Source: Mycolicibacter kumamotonensis
GTDB lineage: Bacteria; Actinomycetota; Actinomycetes; Mycobacteriales; Mycobacteriaceae
NCBI RefSeq assembly: GCF_002086285.1
Contig: NZ_MVHU01000013.1
Span: forward strand, 48,292 to 112,291
Length of the DNA stretch: 64,000 nucleotides
Reading direction: 5' to 3'
Shown: piece by piece, positions 50,147 to 60,544 of the stretch
Position numbering within the stretch: the first letter of the stretch is position 1
How the letters are laid out: each line of letters opens with the position of its first letter
Position numbers and translations under genes: made by a program
The notes under the pieces: model-generated
Databases searched by the model: none
What the model was told of the DNA's origin: nothing
Seen by the model: only the letters and a program-made list of their open reading frames with translations

Positions 50147-51003
50147 CCGGCCCGGCCGTCGTCGTCGTCACCGACTCGTCGGCGTGCCTGCCTGCCGAGC
50201 TGCGCGAGCGGTGGGGTATCCGGGTGGTGCCGTTGCACATTCTGCTCGAGGGCGCCGACCTGCGTGACGGCATCGATGACGTGCCGGAGGATCTCTACGC
50301 CCGCGACGGCGTCAGCACCTCCGGTTCCAACCCGGAGGAACTGACCGTCGCCTACCGCAACGGGTTGGCGGACAGCGACGGTGCCGGTGTGGTGGCGATC
50401 CACATCTCCGCGGCGTTGTCGGGCACGTTCGGTGCGGCCGAGCATGTCGCCGCCCAGATCGGGTCAGGTGTGCGGGTTATCGACTCGCGATCTGCGGCGA
50501 TGGGTACCGGGTTCGTAGCGCTGGCCGCCGCCCGAGCCGCCGTCGGCGGCGCCGATCTGGACGGGGTGGCGGCCGCCGCGGATGCGGCGGTGCAGCGCAG
50601 TCGCGCCTACCTTGTCGTGCACCGGCTGGACAACCTGCGGCGCAGCGGCCGGATCGGTAGTGCGGCGGCCTGGCTGGGCACCGCGTTGTCCCTCAAACCG
50701 CTGTTGGCCGTGGACGACGGGAAACTCGTGCTGGCCCAACGCATCCGCACCGTCAGCAAAGCCATCGCATCGATGATCGACCGGGTCTGTGATGTGGTGG
50801 GTGACCGCCGGGCCGCGCTGGCCGTGCATCACGTCGCCAATCCGCAAGGGGCGCAGGATGTGGCCGGTGCGCTGGCCGAGCGGTTGCCGGCCTGCGATCC
50901 GGCCATCATCACCGACCTGGGCCCCACGTTGGCGCTACATGTCGGGGCAGGCGCGGTGGCGGTGTGCGTGGATTTGGAGCCGGGCCTGACCCTGCCCAAC
51001 TGA
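50143..51003 (+). CDS. DegV-family fatty-acid-binding protein
   Basis: The 286-residue product (Rv2417c-like) starts [20 protein letters not shown] and has [57 protein letters not shown] and the C-terminal EDD-fold strands. DegV/FakB proteins hold a fatty acid during phosphorylation by FakA. No fakA is nearby, so its role here may be lipid carrying linked to acylated MGLP, which is inference. It is the last gene of the nadD operon and converges on mmpL (stops 5 bases apart). Confidence 0.92.
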   Translation: MTGPAVVVVTDSSACLPAELRERWGIRVVPLHILLEGADLRDGIDDVPEDLYARDGVSTSGSNPEELTVAYRNGLADSDGAGVVAIHISAALSGTFGAAEHVAAQIGSGVRVIDSRSAAMGTGFVALAAARAAVGGADLDGVAAAADAAVQRSRAYLVVHRLDNLRRSGRIGSAAAWLGTALSLKPLLAVDDGKLVLAQRIRTVSKAIASMIDRVCDVVGDRRAALAVHHVANPQGAQDVAGALAERLPACDPAIITDLGPTLALHVGAGAVAVCVDLEPGLTLPN

Positions 51004-51007
51004 ACCG

Positions 51008-53932
51008 CTACGGCGTCTGTGCGGCGAACCTGTCGGTGTCGGCGCTGGACGGCCCATCGTGTGGCGTGTGTGCCGCGATCCCGCGGATGTTCTTGTTGGG
51101 CCCCCACGGCCGGACCACCTGAGGCCACCAGAACCACTTGCCCAGCAGGGTCGCGATCGACGGCATGAAGAACGCGCGGACCACGAAGGTGTCGAGCAAC
51201 AACCCGATCGCCACGGTGGTGCCGTACATGCCGATCGCCTTGAGATCACTGAAGAACATGATGCCCATGGTGGCGGCGAACACCATTCCGGCCGAGGTCA
51301 CCACGCCACCGCTGCCGGCCATCGCCCGGATATAGCCGGTCTTGAGCCCGGCGTGAATCTCCTCCTCGAACCGGGAGACCAGCAGCAGGTTGTAGTCCGA
51401 GCCGACCGCCAGTAGCACGATCACCGCCAGCACCAGGGTTACCCAGTAGATGTGCTGGCCGAAGATGTGTTGCCAGATCAGCACCGAGATACCGAAGGAC
51501 GCGGCGATCGAACTGGATGCGGTGCCCAAGATCACCGCCGCGGCCACCAGGCTTCGGGTGATCATCATCATGATCAGGAAGATCAGCGTCAGCGACGCCA
51601 CCACCGCGATCAGCAGATCGTATTTGGCGCCGTTGCTCATGTCTTCATACAGCGCAGCCATCCCGCCGACGTACACCTTGGCATCCGAGAGCGAGGACTG
51701 CTTGAGAGCCTCCTGGGCGGCGATACGCTCGGGCTCCACCCGGGCGATGCCCTCCTCGGTGGCCGGATAGGTCTGGTGGGTGACGAAGAAGCGCGCCGAC
51801 TTGCCATCCGGTGACATGAACAGCCGCAGCCCGGTCTGGAAGTCCTTGTTATCGAACGCTTCCGCGGGCAGGTAGAAGAAATCGTCGTTCTTCGAGTCGT
51901 CGAAACTCTGGCCCATCATGATCTGGGTGTTGCTCAGATCCTCCATTTGGTCGACGAACGCCGAGAAGGTGGAATGCACGGTCAGAACCAGCCCGCGCAT
52001 GATCTTCATGGTGTCGACCACGGCCGGGAGCAACTCGACCGCCTGCGGCAGCAGGCGCGCCGTCTTGGTGATGTCGGCGGACAGCTCGTGCAGATGCTCG
52101 GTGAGCTGGTCGACGCCGTCGGTGGTGTCGAAGGTGCTCCGCAGCGCCCAGCACATCGGGATGTCGAAGCAGTGCGGCTCCCAGTAGAAGTAGCTGCGCA
52201 GCGGCCGGAACTGGTCGTCGAAGTCGGCCAGGTGGTCGCGGATCCGGTCGGAGACCTCCACGGTGCGTTCGGTGACCTCGGCGGTGTCGTCGAACGTCCG
52301 GTCGACCTCCTGCAGGTAGCCGTACATCTGGATCAGCAACTCGATGTCCTTGTCGAGCTGCTGGGAGATCGTGTCGATGTCCTTGATCCGGTCCTTGAGC
52401 GTCTTCATGTTCTGGATCATCAGCTGATTGGACGCACTGAGCTGGAAGGGAACCGAACTGTGCTGCAGCGGAATCCCCAACGGGCGGGTGATGTCCTGGA
52501 TCATGGCGATGCCGCGCACCCGCATGATGTTCTTGGCGACCCGATCCAACACGAGCATGTCCGCCGGGTTTCGCATGTCGTGATCCGAGGTCACCATGGT
52601 GATATCGGGGGCCATCCGCGCGGCCGAGAAGTGTTTCTCGGCAGCGGCATAGCTGACGTTGACCGGAGTTTCCTTCGGCAGGTATTTGCGGTCGTCGTAG
52701 CCGGGCTTGAACCCCGGCAGGGCGACCAGCCCGACCATGATGATCGCCAGGCTGGCTACCGCGATCGGACCCGGCCAGCGCACCACCGAGACTCCGGCGC
52801 GGCGCCAGAACCCGCCCGGCTTGGCCTTTTTGGGGTCCAGCAGCCCGAAGCTGCTGACCACGACCAGCATGGCCGGTCCCAGGGTGAGCGCCGCGGAGAC
52901 CACGACGATCATGCCGACCGAGACCGGGATCCCCATGGTGTGGAAGTAGGGCAGCCTGGTGAAGTACAACACCGCCGACGCCCCGGCGATGGTGAGTCCT
53001 GACCCCAGCACGACGGGGGTGACACTGCGCACCGTGGTGTAGTACGCGTCGGCCCGATCTTCGCCGGCCAATCGGGCCTCGCGATAACGGCCGATCAGGA
53101 AGATGCCGTAATCGGTGCCGGCGGCGATCGCGAGCATCACCATGATGTTGACCGCGAATGTGGTCAGCCCCATCACGTTGTTGAACCCGAGGACCGCGAC
53201 GACGCCGCGGGCGCAGATCAGCTCCAGCAACGTCAGGAAGAGCTGGGTCAGCATCGCCGCGATGGACCGGAAGACGATCAGCAGCATGATCGCGATCGCG
53301 GCGATGGTGAACAGGGTGATCTTCACCAGGCTGGCGTCGCCGATCTGCCGAAGATCCGCGGTCAGCGCTGCCGGTCCGGCGACGTAGGCCTGCACCCCGG
53401 GCGGGGCGGGGGTGTCGTCGATGTGCTTACGGACCGCCACCACCGAGTCGTTGGCTTCGGTCATGCCCTGGTTACCGACCAGGTTCAGCATGATGTAGGC
53501 GGCCTTGGCGTCCGAGCTCTGCACGCCCGCCGCGGTCAGCCGGTCACTCCAGAAGTCCTGCGCGTGCTCGACGTGCTCTTTGTCGGCGACCAGCTTTTTG
53601 ACGATCTCGTCGTAGTAGTGGTGAGCGTCCTCGCCGAGCTCGTCTTCGCCGACCACCACCATCATCACGGTGCTGTTGGAGTTGTACTCCTGGAAGTTCT
53701 CGCCGACGAGCCGACTGGCGATCATCGACGGCGCGTCTATCGGCGCCAGCGGCGCGGAGTGCTCCTCGGAGATCACCTCCAGCTGGGGCACAAGCACATT
53801 CACCAGAACGGTGAACACGATCCAGACGATGATGATCGGCACCGCGAAGATGCGCAGCATGTGCGCAAAAAAAGGCCGTTTGACGTGCGGGTCCTGCTTC
53901 TTGTCGAGCTGCGCCCGGATACGTTTGATCAT
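51008..53932 (-). CDS. MmpL-family RND transporter
   Basis: The 974-residue product is a mycobacterial membrane protein large: two RND repeats, each with a first TM helix, a long periplasmic domain and five more helices. The proton-relay Asp-Tyr pairs lie in AGTDYGIFLIGRYREARLAG and GSDYNLLLVSRFEEEI. MmpL proteins export lipids, siderophores or drugs. With the MmpS partner just upstream it is of the MmpL4/MmpL5 type. The start overlaps the mmpS stop (ATGA), so the two are coupled. The substrate is not readable, and no TetR/MarR-type repressor is next to it. Confidence 0.95.
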   Translation of the reverse strand: MIKRIRAQLDKKQDPHVKRPFFAHMLRIFAVPIIIVWIVFTVLVNVLVPQLEVISEEHSAPLAPIDAPSMIASRLVGENFQEYNSNSTVMMVVVGEDELGEDAHHYYDEIVKKLVADKEHVEHAQDFWSDRLTAAGVQSSDAKAAYIMLNLVGNQGMTEANDSVVAVRKHIDDTPAPPGVQAYVAGPAALTADLRQIGDASLVKITLFTIAAIAIMLLIVFRSIAAMLTQLFLTLLELICARGVVAVLGFNNVMGLTTFAVNIMVMLAIAAGTDYGIFLIGRYREARLAGEDRADAYYTTVRSVTPVVLGSGLTIAGASAVLYFTRLPYFHTMGIPVSVGMIVVVSAALTLGPAMLVVVSSFGLLDPKKAKPGGFWRRAGVSVVRWPGPIAVASLAIIMVGLVALPGFKPGYDDRKYLPKETPVNVSYAAAEKHFSAARMAPDITMVTSDHDMRNPADMLVLDRVAKNIMRVRGIAMIQDITRPLGIPLQHSSVPFQLSASNQLMIQNMKTLKDRIKDIDTISQQLDKDIELLIQMYGYLQEVDRTFDDTAEVTERTVEVSDRIRDHLADFDDQFRPLRSYFYWEPHCFDIPMCWALRSTFDTTDGVDQLTEHLHELSADITKTARLLPQAVELLPAVVDTMKIMRGLVLTVHSTFSAFVDQMEDLSNTQIMMGQSFDDSKNDDFFYLPAEAFDNKDFQTGLRLFMSPDGKSARFFVTHQTYPATEEGIARVEPERIAAQEALKQSSLSDAKVYVGGMAALYEDMSNGAKYDLLIAVVASLTLIFLIMMMITRSLVAAAVILGTASSSIAASFGISVLIWQHIFGQHIYWVTLVLAVIVLLAVGSDYNLLLVSRFEEEIHAGLKTGYIRAMAGSGGVVTSAGMVFAATMGIMFFSDLKAIGMYGTTVAIGLLLDTFVVRAFFMPSIATLLGKWFWWPQVVRPWGPNKNIRGIAAHTPHDGPSSADTDRFAAQTP

Positions 53933-54372
53933 CCGGATTTCACCAAGCAGAAGGTCTGGGCGTTGAGCCCGGAGGCGCGTCGCTCGTCGAGCAGCCGGTC
54001 GTCGATCTTGATCCGGCAGCCGATCTCACCGGTGTTGCCCTGCACGATCATGTTGGCCTGCACGGCGGGAAGCACCGTGACGACGGTGTAGGACCACGGC
54101 AGCGGCACGTCGTTGAGCTGATGGACGTTGGCCTCGGCGTCCCAGTAGTTGATGTCGGCGCGGGTGCCCGGCGGGCCGAACGCCTCGTAGGCGACGTACT
54201 TGGGGTTGAACTGCACGATCTCGATACCGGCGCCGGCGTGGGGATTGAGGTCCTGGGACGCGAACACCTTGTGCAGCCGGGTGACGATCACCGTCGATAT
54301 CACGATGACCACGATGAAGACCAGTGGAATCCAGTGCCTTTTGAGTATGGCGGTGATCGGGATTCGTTTCAT
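53929..54372 (-). CDS. MmpS-family accessory membrane protein
   Basis: The 147-residue product has one N-terminal TM helix (WIPLVFIVVIVISTVIVTRL, about 14-33) and a periplasmic beta domain with the family blocks VAYEAFGPPGTRADINYWD and WSYTVVTVLPAVQANMIVQG. Two conserved cysteines sit near the C-terminus (IGCRIK, TFCLVKSG). It is the partner of the MmpL transporter encoded directly downstream. The divergent gap to the lipoprotein gene (54373-54591) contains its promoter but no gene. Confidence 0.94.
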   Translation of the reverse strand: MKRIPITAILKRHWIPLVFIVVIVISTVIVTRLHKVFASQDLNPHAGAGIEIVQFNPKYVAYEAFGPPGTRADINYWDAEANVHQLNDVPLPWSYTVVTVLPAVQANMIVQGNTGEIGCRIKIDDRLLDERRASGLNAQTFCLVKSG

Positions 54373-54591
54373 ATCACCGCCTTCTGCTGATCCATAGTGC
54401 GGTCGAACGCCGACAGCGGACAGTTTGTTCCGGCCTGGCCGGAGCCGTCGAAGGCTGCCACGAATTTCGCCCCCGGCAGCATAACCTTTGCTTGGCTAAG
54501 GATCGCAAGGGGTGCCCGGGCCGGGCGTGCCGACCGGCTACGTGCCCGGTCGGGCGGCAGCGTCGCCGGGGTTTCAGTAGCATGGCCGCTG

Positions 54592-55179
54592 ATGCAGGGA
54601 CTGGTGAATGGCGTCCGATTCGGCGCAGTGGTCGTCGTGGTAGCACTGGCACTGGCCAGTTGCAGCGGCAATGGTAGGTCCGGCGCGAAGTCAGGGGAGT
54701 CGACCACGCCGGGGGCGTCCTGGTCGCGCCCGGAGGCCCCGCCGGATCCGCACACCCTGCTGCGTGCGGGTGACCTCGCCGTTTCCCAGGTACCCGCCAG
54801 CGTGCTGATCTTCATCGAGAGCCAGACCAACGACGGCGACGCCTGGAAGGCGCGAGTGGTCACCTCCGACGGCACCGAACGGCAACTCAAGATCGGATCC
54901 GACGGGGTGTCGGTGCTGGTAGGACCCACTGTCACCGATGACAGCGACGCCGACAAGGCCAAGCGTCGCGCCAACGTGGACGGCGCCCACCTGGATTACC
55001 GGGCCGCGGTGCACAAGGTGCTGGCCGAGGTGCCCAACGGCTCGATCACCGAGCTGAGTCTGCTCGACATGAACGGCACCGTGGTGTGGGACGCCGACGT
55101 GTGGGACACCGACCTGGTCGAGCGCGACGTCACCATCGATGCTGCGTCGGGGGCGGTCACCACCAACCGGCCGGTGTGA
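54592..55179 (+). CDS. Putative lipoprotein, PepSY-like
   Basis: The 195-residue product begins with a signal peptide ending in the lipobox LALASC, so Cys is lipidated and the protein is anchored outside the membrane. The mature part has two similar segments, VSQVPASVLIFIESQTNDGD and VLAEVPNGSITELSLLDMNG, with WDADVWDTDLVERDVTIDAASG at the end, like a PepSY domain. The function is unknown. It is divergent from mmpS by 219 bases. The frame is open back to 54397; the ATG at 54592 is chosen because it starts the signal peptide. A GTG at 54604 is possible. Confidence 0.8.
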   Translation: MQGLVNGVRFGAVVVVVALALASCSGNGRSGAKSGESTTPGASWSRPEAPPDPHTLLRAGDLAVSQVPASVLIFIESQTNDGDAWKARVVTSDGTERQLKIGSDGVSVLVGPTVTDDSDADKAKRRANVDGAHLDYRAAVHKVLAEVPNGSITELSLLDMNGTVVWDADVWDTDLVERDVTIDAASGAVTTNRPV

Positions 55180-55188
55180 TCGGTTCGC

Positions 55189-56235
55189 TCAGCTTGCGAC
55201 GCTGCGGCCGGTGATCGGTGGCAGGTCGGCCAGGGTGACGATTCCCGGCGCGGCCGCGACCACCGCCGGCACCGCGTTGGTCACCGGCATGGCCGTGTAG
55301 ATCGAACCCAGACCGTTGAGGTTCGGCTCGCTCCAGTCCTTCGGCGGTAGGCAGTTGATCACGGTGCGCATGTTCGGCAGCCCGAACAGCTGGATCACAT
55401 GGCCGTGGGCCACCGGCTTGGGTGGGGTGACGTGGCTGCCCATGATCCAGTTGAATCCCACGCTCACCACATTGCGCTCACCGACCCAGCCGCGGTGATA
55501 GCCGAACACGCTGCCCACGGTTCCGGCCGGGATCTTCATGAAGCCCAGGTCGCTGTCGCCGGTCGCGGCGGTGAACTGCACGTCGAAGGTGATCTTGTCC
55601 AGCTGCGCACCGATCGCGTCGGCCATCATGGCCGCGGACTCGGCGAACACCTCGCTTTCCCGGCGGACGCTTTCGGCCAGGCCGGGCGTGGCCGGAGCCT
55701 GCCCGAATCCCATCGCCGCCATGGTGGCCGCCGACTCATACGTCGAGCAGTCCACCGATTCGGTGATCCGGATCTCGTCGACGCGTTCGCACGCCCCCGA
55801 CAGCACCATGCCGACCATGTTGGTCAGGCCCGGGTGCGCGCCGCTGCCGAACATCGTGGAGTTCCCGGCCCGACAGGCGTCCTCGATGCGCTTGAGGTCC
55901 TCACGGGTCTGCTTGCCGCCGGTGATCCAGGCGGCCGTGGAACACACGTTGACCCCGGCTTCCAGCAGGCGGACCAACTCGTCGATGCTCGGCCACAGCG
56001 GGTTGTAACAGCGCGCGTCGGGTTTGAGTGCGATCAGGGCGTCGATGTCATCGGTGGCGGTGACCCCGGTCGGCTCCTGCCAGCCGGCCAACTCGGCGGC
56101 GTCCACCCCGACCTTGTCCTTGCCGTGGGCGTAGACACCGACCAGTTCCATGTCCGGACGGCCGATGATGGCGTGCAGCGAGCGCTGCCCGATGTTGCCG
56201 GTGGTCCATTGGATGACGCGCAGCGGTGTGCTCAT
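55189..56235 (-). CDS. NAD(P)-dependent reductase of the dihydrodipicolinate reductase-like family
   Basis: The 348-residue product starts [20 protein letters not shown], a Rossmann strand with the glycine motif GNIGQ, and continues with [35 protein letters not shown] and [19 protein letters not shown]. This is the mycobacterial DapB-N-like group, related to 2,4-diaminopentanoate dehydrogenase; the substrates of most members are unknown. The ATG at 56235 is chosen over an upstream ATG that would overlap eis's leader. It is divergent from eis by 56 bases and convergent with the lipoprotein gene. Confidence 0.82.
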   Translation of the reverse strand: MSTPLRVIQWTTGNIGQRSLHAIIGRPDMELVGVYAHGKDKVGVDAAELAGWQEPTGVTATDDIDALIALKPDARCYNPLWPSIDELVRLLEAGVNVCSTAAWITGGKQTREDLKRIEDACRAGNSTMFGSGAHPGLTNMVGMVLSGACERVDEIRITESVDCSTYESAATMAAMGFGQAPATPGLAESVRRESEVFAESAAMMADAIGAQLDKITFDVQFTAATGDSDLGFMKIPAGTVGSVFGYHRGWVGERNVVSVGFNWIMGSHVTPPKPVAHGHVIQLFGLPNMRTVINCLPPKDWSEPNLNGLGSIYTAMPVTNAVPAVVAAAPGIVTLADLPPITGRSVAS

Positions 56236-56291
56236 GGCTGCACACCTTATTGGGATGCGGCGTGCCGCCGGTTGTGGCACCGTCGAATTCC

Positions 56292-57482
56292 GTGACCGAT
56301 GTGACCGTGCGGACCGCTAGGGACGACGACTGGCCGGCGATCTTGTTGTTGGAGGCCGCCGGCTTCGGGTCGTTCACCCACCCGGACCAGATCGAGGCCA
56401 TTCGCACCTTGGTCCCGTCCGAAGGAGCGGTGGTGGCCTGCGAAGGCGGCGAGGTGATCGGCGTGGCTTTCTACCTCGACTTGCGGCTCACGGTTCCCGG
56501 CGGGGCGGTGCTGCCGGCCGCAGGCATCAGCGGCGTGGTCGTTGCGCCCACCCACCGCCGGCGCGGCGTGCTGCGCGCCATGTACGTCGAATTGCACCGG
56601 CGCATCGCAGATTCCGGGTATCCGGTGGCGGCGCTGACTGCCAGCGAAGGCGGAATCTACGGGCGCTTCGGTTACGGCCCGGCCACCGTCGACCAGGAGC
56701 TGACCATCGACCGGCGGTTCGCGGTGTTCCACCCCGACGCACCCGACCCCGGCGGCGTCCGGCTGGTCCGGGCCGGTGACCACCGCGACGAGTTCGCCGC
56801 GATCTACGACCGTTGCCGCGAGCGCACCCCCGGTGGGCTGGTACGCCCGACCCCGCTCTGGGGCGACCTGCTCGCCGACCGGGAAGGCGACCGCGACGGC
56901 GGCACCGCATGGATGGCGCTGCTGCACCCCGACGGTTACGCCCTGTACCGGGTGCACGGGACGAAGCCCACGACGGTGCGGGTGACGGAGCTGCGGGCCG
57001 TCACGCCGGAGGCGCACGCCGCGTTGTGGCGTGCGCTGTTGGGCATGGATCTGATGCAGACCGTCGTCATCGGCACCTACCCGGACGATCCGCTGCCCTA
57101 TCTGTTGACCGACACCCGGTTGGCCCGCACCACCGCACGCACCGACGAGGGCTGGCTGCGGTTGATGGACGTCCCGGCCGCATTGGCGGCCCGCAGCTAC
57201 GCCGCAGACCTGAGCGTGGTGCTGGAGGTGTCCGACCGGTTCCGCGGCGATGGTGGCCGATTCGCGCTGGAAATCCGCGGCGGCCAGGCGCAGTGCACCC
57301 GCTGCGACGCACCCGCGGACGCCGAACTGGATCTCGACGTGCTGGGCAGCCTCTATCTGGGAACCCACCGTGCATCGGCGCTGGCCGCAGCGAACCGGTT
57401 GCGTTGCCAGGGCGGGCTGGCACCGCGGCTCGATGCGGCGTTCGCCAGCGCGGTGCCGGCTCAGCTCGGCTTCTTCTTCTGA
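56292..57482 (+). CDS. eis: Eis-like N-acetyltransferase
   Basis: Eis proteins are hexameric GNAT acetyltransferases that multi-acetylate aminoglycosides and protein lysines; in M. tuberculosis this affects kanamycin susceptibility and host signalling. The 396-residue product has the acetyl-CoA loop [16 protein letters not shown] (about 82-97), [19 protein letters not shown], the second GNAT-like domain, and a sterol-carrier-like C-terminal part ([20 protein letters not shown]). The C-terminal carboxylate on Phe396 would act as the general base. The GTG at 56292 gives a normal N-terminus; a GTG at 56301 is the alternative. It converges on the acyl-CoA dehydrogenase with stops 5 bases apart. 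Confidence 0.93.
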   Translation: MTDVTVRTARDDDWPAILLLEAAGFGSFTHPDQIEAIRTLVPSEGAVVACEGGEVIGVAFYLDLRLTVPGGAVLPAAGISGVVVAPTHRRRGVLRAMYVELHRRIADSGYPVAALTASEGGIYGRFGYGPATVDQELTIDRRFAVFHPDAPDPGGVRLVRAGDHRDEFAAIYDRCRERTPGGLVRPTPLWGDLLADREGDRDGGTAWMALLHPDGYALYRVHGTKPTTVRVTELRAVTPEAHAALWRALLGMDLMQTVVIGTYPDDPLPYLLTDTRLARTTARTDEGWLRLMDVPAALAARSYAADLSVVLEVSDRFRGDGGRFALEIRGGQAQCTRCDAPADAELDLDVLGSLYLGTHRASALAAANRLRCQGGLAPRLDAAFASAVPAQLGFFF

Positions 57483-57487
57483 CGCGG

Positions 57488-58597
57488 CTACAGCTTCGCC
57501 AGGTCGTAGCTGTCCAGGTTATGCATCAGCACGTGCAGCTGATCCTGCGACGAGCCCAGGGTGTGCTCGATCGCGGTGAGCCGGGCCGCGTAGTGGCCGA
57601 CCGGGTACTCCCACGTCATCCCGATCCCGCCGTGCAACTGGATGGCCTCCTGGGCGATGTGCCGCCCCGAGCGGCCGATCTGCAGCTTGGCGCGGGCCGC
57701 GATCACCGGGTCGAGGTTGCCGTCGGAGATCGACATGGCCGCGTACAGGCTCATGCTGCGGGCCAACTCCAGCGAGACGTACATGTCGGCGGCGCGCTGG
57801 GTCAGGGTCTGGAAGGTGTTGAGCGTGACCCCGAACTGCTTGCGCGTCTTGAGGTATTCGGTGGTCAGGCGCAGAGCCTCTTCCATCGCGCCGACCGCCT
57901 CCGCGCATAGCGCCGAGGAGATGCGGATGATCGCGTGCTCGATGGCACCGGTGGCGTCGGTGGACTCACCGAGCGGGGTGCCCGCTGTCTTGTCCAAATC
58001 GATCTGGGCGCCGCGCCGGCCGTCGAAGGTCCGGTAGGGCCGGCGGGTCAATCCTTCGGCGCTTCCGTCGATCAGGAACAGCCCGGTCCCACCGTCGGGC
58101 AGCGCGGCGCTGACCACCAGCGTGTCGGCGCGGTCTCCGGCCAGCACAGGGTTCTTGCGCCCGCTCAACAGCCACGAATCGCCTTGCTGCACCGCCGTAG
58201 TGGTCACCTTGTCGGTCTCGCCGCGCATACCCGGCTCGGTGTGGGCGAACGCCAGGATCTGATCGCCTTCGGCGACCGCGTCGAGCAGTTTGCGCTGCTC
58301 GGCATCGCCGCGTTCGGCGATCAGCGCACCGGGCCCGAGCGCTCCGTGCACGACGGGCTCAGGGGCCACTCGGCGGCCGATCTCGGTGAGCACCACCATG
58401 ATCTCCAGCGGACCGGACTCCTGCGGGTCGAATCCCAGGCCGAGAATCCCGGTGTCGGCCAGCTGTTTCCACACTTGCGGGTTGTAGCCCGGATCGGTGT
58501 CGACGACCTTGTTGCGGGTCTCGGTGTCGTAGCCCGACAACATCGAACGCGTGGTGTCGCGGAGCAGGACCTGCTCGTCGCTGAGTTGAAAGTCCAT
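57488..58597 (-). CDS. Acyl-CoA dehydrogenase, second subunit of a pair
   Basis: The 369-residue FAD-binding product starts MDFQLSDEQVLLRDTTRSML and has FAHTEPGMRGETDKV, the four-helix C-terminal domain and IQLHGGIGMTWEYPVGHYAA. With the gene just upstream (14-base gap) it forms a pair like the mycobacterial alpha2-beta2 FadE enzymes used in sterol side-chain and branched acyl-CoA oxidation. AGGAGG lies ten bases before the ATG at 58597. I cannot assign a FadE number. It converges on eis. Confidence 0.92.
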   Translation of the reverse strand: MDFQLSDEQVLLRDTTRSMLSGYDTETRNKVVDTDPGYNPQVWKQLADTGILGLGFDPQESGPLEIMVVLTEIGRRVAPEPVVHGALGPGALIAERGDAEQRKLLDAVAEGDQILAFAHTEPGMRGETDKVTTTAVQQGDSWLLSGRKNPVLAGDRADTLVVSAALPDGGTGLFLIDGSAEGLTRRPYRTFDGRRGAQIDLDKTAGTPLGESTDATGAIEHAIIRISSALCAEAVGAMEEALRLTTEYLKTRKQFGVTLNTFQTLTQRAADMYVSLELARSMSLYAAMSISDGNLDPVIAARAKLQIGRSGRHIAQEAIQLHGGIGMTWEYPVGHYAARLTAIEHTLGSSQDQLHVLMHNLDSYDLAKL

Positions 58598-58611
58598 GAC
58601 CGTCGTACCTC

Positions 58612-59772
58612 CTACAGGCCCAGAATGGTGGACGCGATGATGGTGCGTTGCACCTCGTTGCTCCCGCCGTAGATGGATGTCTTGCGGTAGTTCAGGTAGG
58701 TCGGAGCGGCGTGCTGCGCCCACTCCGGCGAGGCGATGCCCTCACCGGCCTCGAACGGCAGCGCGTCGGCACCGGCGACCTCGACGAACAATTCGGTGAC
58801 GGCCTGCTGCAGTTGGCTACCGCGCAGCTTGAGCACCGACGAAGCCGGGTTGGGCTTGCCGTCGGCCGAGTCACTCGACACCCGCATCTGAGTGAGTTCC
58901 AGTGCGAGCAAATCGTTTTCGACCTCGGCCAGCCGCGCCGCGAACAACGGGTCATCGAGTGCGCCGAGCGCCTTGGCGCGTTCCTTGACCTCGGCGAGCC
59001 GCACCTTGGTGCGGGTCACCCCGGCGATCCCGGTGCGCTCATTGCCCAGCAGGAACTTCGCATAGGTCCAGCCGTGGTTCTCCTCGCCGACCAGCTGATC
59101 GGCGGGCACCCGCACGTCGGAGAAGAAGACCTCGTTGACCTCATAGCCGCCGTCGATGAGCTTGATCGGCCGCATGGTGACACCCGGCGTGTTCACCTCG
59201 AACAACAGGAAGGAGATGCCGGCCTGCTTCTTGGGCGCCTGCGGGTCGGTGCGCACCAGGCAGAAGATCCAGTCCGCGTACTGTCCGAGCGTGGTCCAAG
59301 TCTTCTGCCCGTTGACGATGTAGCTGTCGCCGTCACGTACCGCCGTGGTGCGCAGCGACGCCAGGTCGGAACCGGCGTCCGGTTCGGAAAACCCTTGACA
59401 CCACCAGATATCCAGGTTGGCGGTGGCCGGCAGGAAGCGTTCCTTGATGGCCTGGGAACCGAACTCGGCGATCACCGGGCCGACCATCTTGGCGTTGAAG
59501 GTCAGTGGCTCGGGCACCGATGCCAATTGCATTTCGTCGAGCCAGATCTGGTGCTGGGTCAGGGTCCAGTCCTTGCCGCCCCATTCCACCGGCCAGTTGG
59601 GCACCGCCAGACCGTTGGCGTTGAGGATCTTCTGGGTGGCGACGATGTCGTCGGGAAAGATCGAGTGGCCCGCCCGGCCGCGCTCCCGGATGTCCGCGGG
59701 GATCTCGGTGGTGAAGAAGGCGCGCATCTCATCGCGGAACGCAGCCTCCTCGGCGGTCAGTGCCAGTCTCAC
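58612..59772 (-). CDS. Acyl-CoA dehydrogenase, first subunit of a pair
   Basis: The 386-residue product begins MRLALTAEEAAFRDEMRAFF and has the FAD/substrate signature WWCQGFSEPDAGSDLASLRT, VNGQKTWTTLGQYADWIFCL and the C-terminal block TSIYGGSNEVQRTIIAS. The GTG at 59772 is followed by a normal N-terminal helix. It is the upstream gene of a two-gene fadE operon; paired FadEs of this sort are obligate heterotetramers in M. tuberculosis, which is knowledge of the family rather than of this pair. It is divergent from a lipoprotein gene by 142 bases. Confidence 0.92.
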   Translation of the reverse strand: MRLALTAEEAAFRDEMRAFFTTEIPADIRERGRAGHSIFPDDIVATQKILNANGLAVPNWPVEWGGKDWTLTQHQIWLDEMQLASVPEPLTFNAKMVGPVIAEFGSQAIKERFLPATANLDIWWCQGFSEPDAGSDLASLRTTAVRDGDSYIVNGQKTWTTLGQYADWIFCLVRTDPQAPKKQAGISFLLFEVNTPGVTMRPIKLIDGGYEVNEVFFSDVRVPADQLVGEENHGWTYAKFLLGNERTGIAGVTRTKVRLAEVKERAKALGALDDPLFAARLAEVENDLLALELTQMRVSSDSADGKPNPASSVLKLRGSQLQQAVTELFVEVAGADALPFEAGEGIASPEWAQHAAPTYLNYRKTSIYGGSNEVQRTIIASTILGL

Positions 59773-59914
59773 GTCGACCTCCCGGTTGGTTGGGTGAACT
59801 CACGGTTGGTATGCACCCTAATCCGAACCCGCTGCGGGGTGCGGTCCCGGTCGGGAAACTGCGCGGAAACCCGCGGCCGCGGGCGCTACCGTGCGCTTTT
59901 GTACGCTAGGGGTT

Positions 59915-60451
59915 ATGAGACGGTCGCTCGTCGCACTGGGTGTCCTGCTGTTTTGCGCGGTGTCGTGTTCGGCGGAGCCGGCCGAGGAATCCCGATCCGC
60001 GCCGTCGGCTTCGGCGCAGCCGAGCGCGCCGGCCCGACCGGCCGCGCACATCGGCCAGACGTTGGACCTGATGCGGATCGGCGGGCAGAAGATCGCGGTG
60101 ACGTTGACCGACGTCATCAATCCGGCCACCGTCCCCAACGGCTGGGGCGAACCCGGCAAGACCTACATCGCGACCAAGCTGCGGATCGAGAACGCCGGGA
60201 CGACGACCATCGTCGGCAACAGCAACAGTGATGTCTCGGTGGTCGGCTCCGACGACCAGCGCTATGAGGCAGATTTCGCCACCGTGACCGAGTGCCAGGA
60301 CTTCGGTTACGGCTGGTTCCTGATCGCCGCGGGTTCATCGAGCACCGGTTGCGTCGTGTTCGCGCTGCCGGCGGGGGTCACCGCGACGAAGGTGCGCTAT
60401 GCACCGTCCTCGGGCATCTCCCATGACGTCGGGGAGTGGCTGAACCCGTAG
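59915..60451 (+). CDS. Secreted lipoprotein, DUF4352-like
   Basis: The 178-residue product has a signal peptide ending in the lipobox VSC (about residue 20). A disordered Ser/Ala/Pro linker follows (SAPSASAQPSAPARPAAH), then a beta-sandwich with IGQTLDLMRIGGQKIAVTL, KTYIATKLRIENAGTTTIVG and SSTGCVVFALPAGV, the pattern of DUF4352/telokin-like lipoproteins. AGGGG lies before the ATG at 59915. The function is unknown. comEA starts 93 bases downstream on the same strand. Confidence 0.82.
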   Translation: MRRSLVALGVLLFCAVSCSAEPAEESRSAPSASAQPSAPARPAAHIGQTLDLMRIGGQKIAVTLTDVINPATVPNGWGEPGKTYIATKLRIENAGTTTIVGNSNSDVSVVGSDDQRYEADFATVTECQDFGYGWFLIAAGSSSTGCVVFALPAGVTATKVRYAPSSGISHDVGEWLNP

Positions 60452-60544
60452 CGACTTCTGCACAGTCGCGCGTTGATCCACAGTTCCGGCCGCGGCCGCC
60501 GTCGGACCGACTCCACTGCCGGGGTGAGGCCTTAGCGTCGGCCC

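Noticed and set aside
54480..54520. IdeR-like iron box between mmpS and the lipoprotein gene
   Set aside because: The AACCTTTGCTTGGCTAAGG stretch matches only about half of the 19-base consensus, so iron control is not supported.
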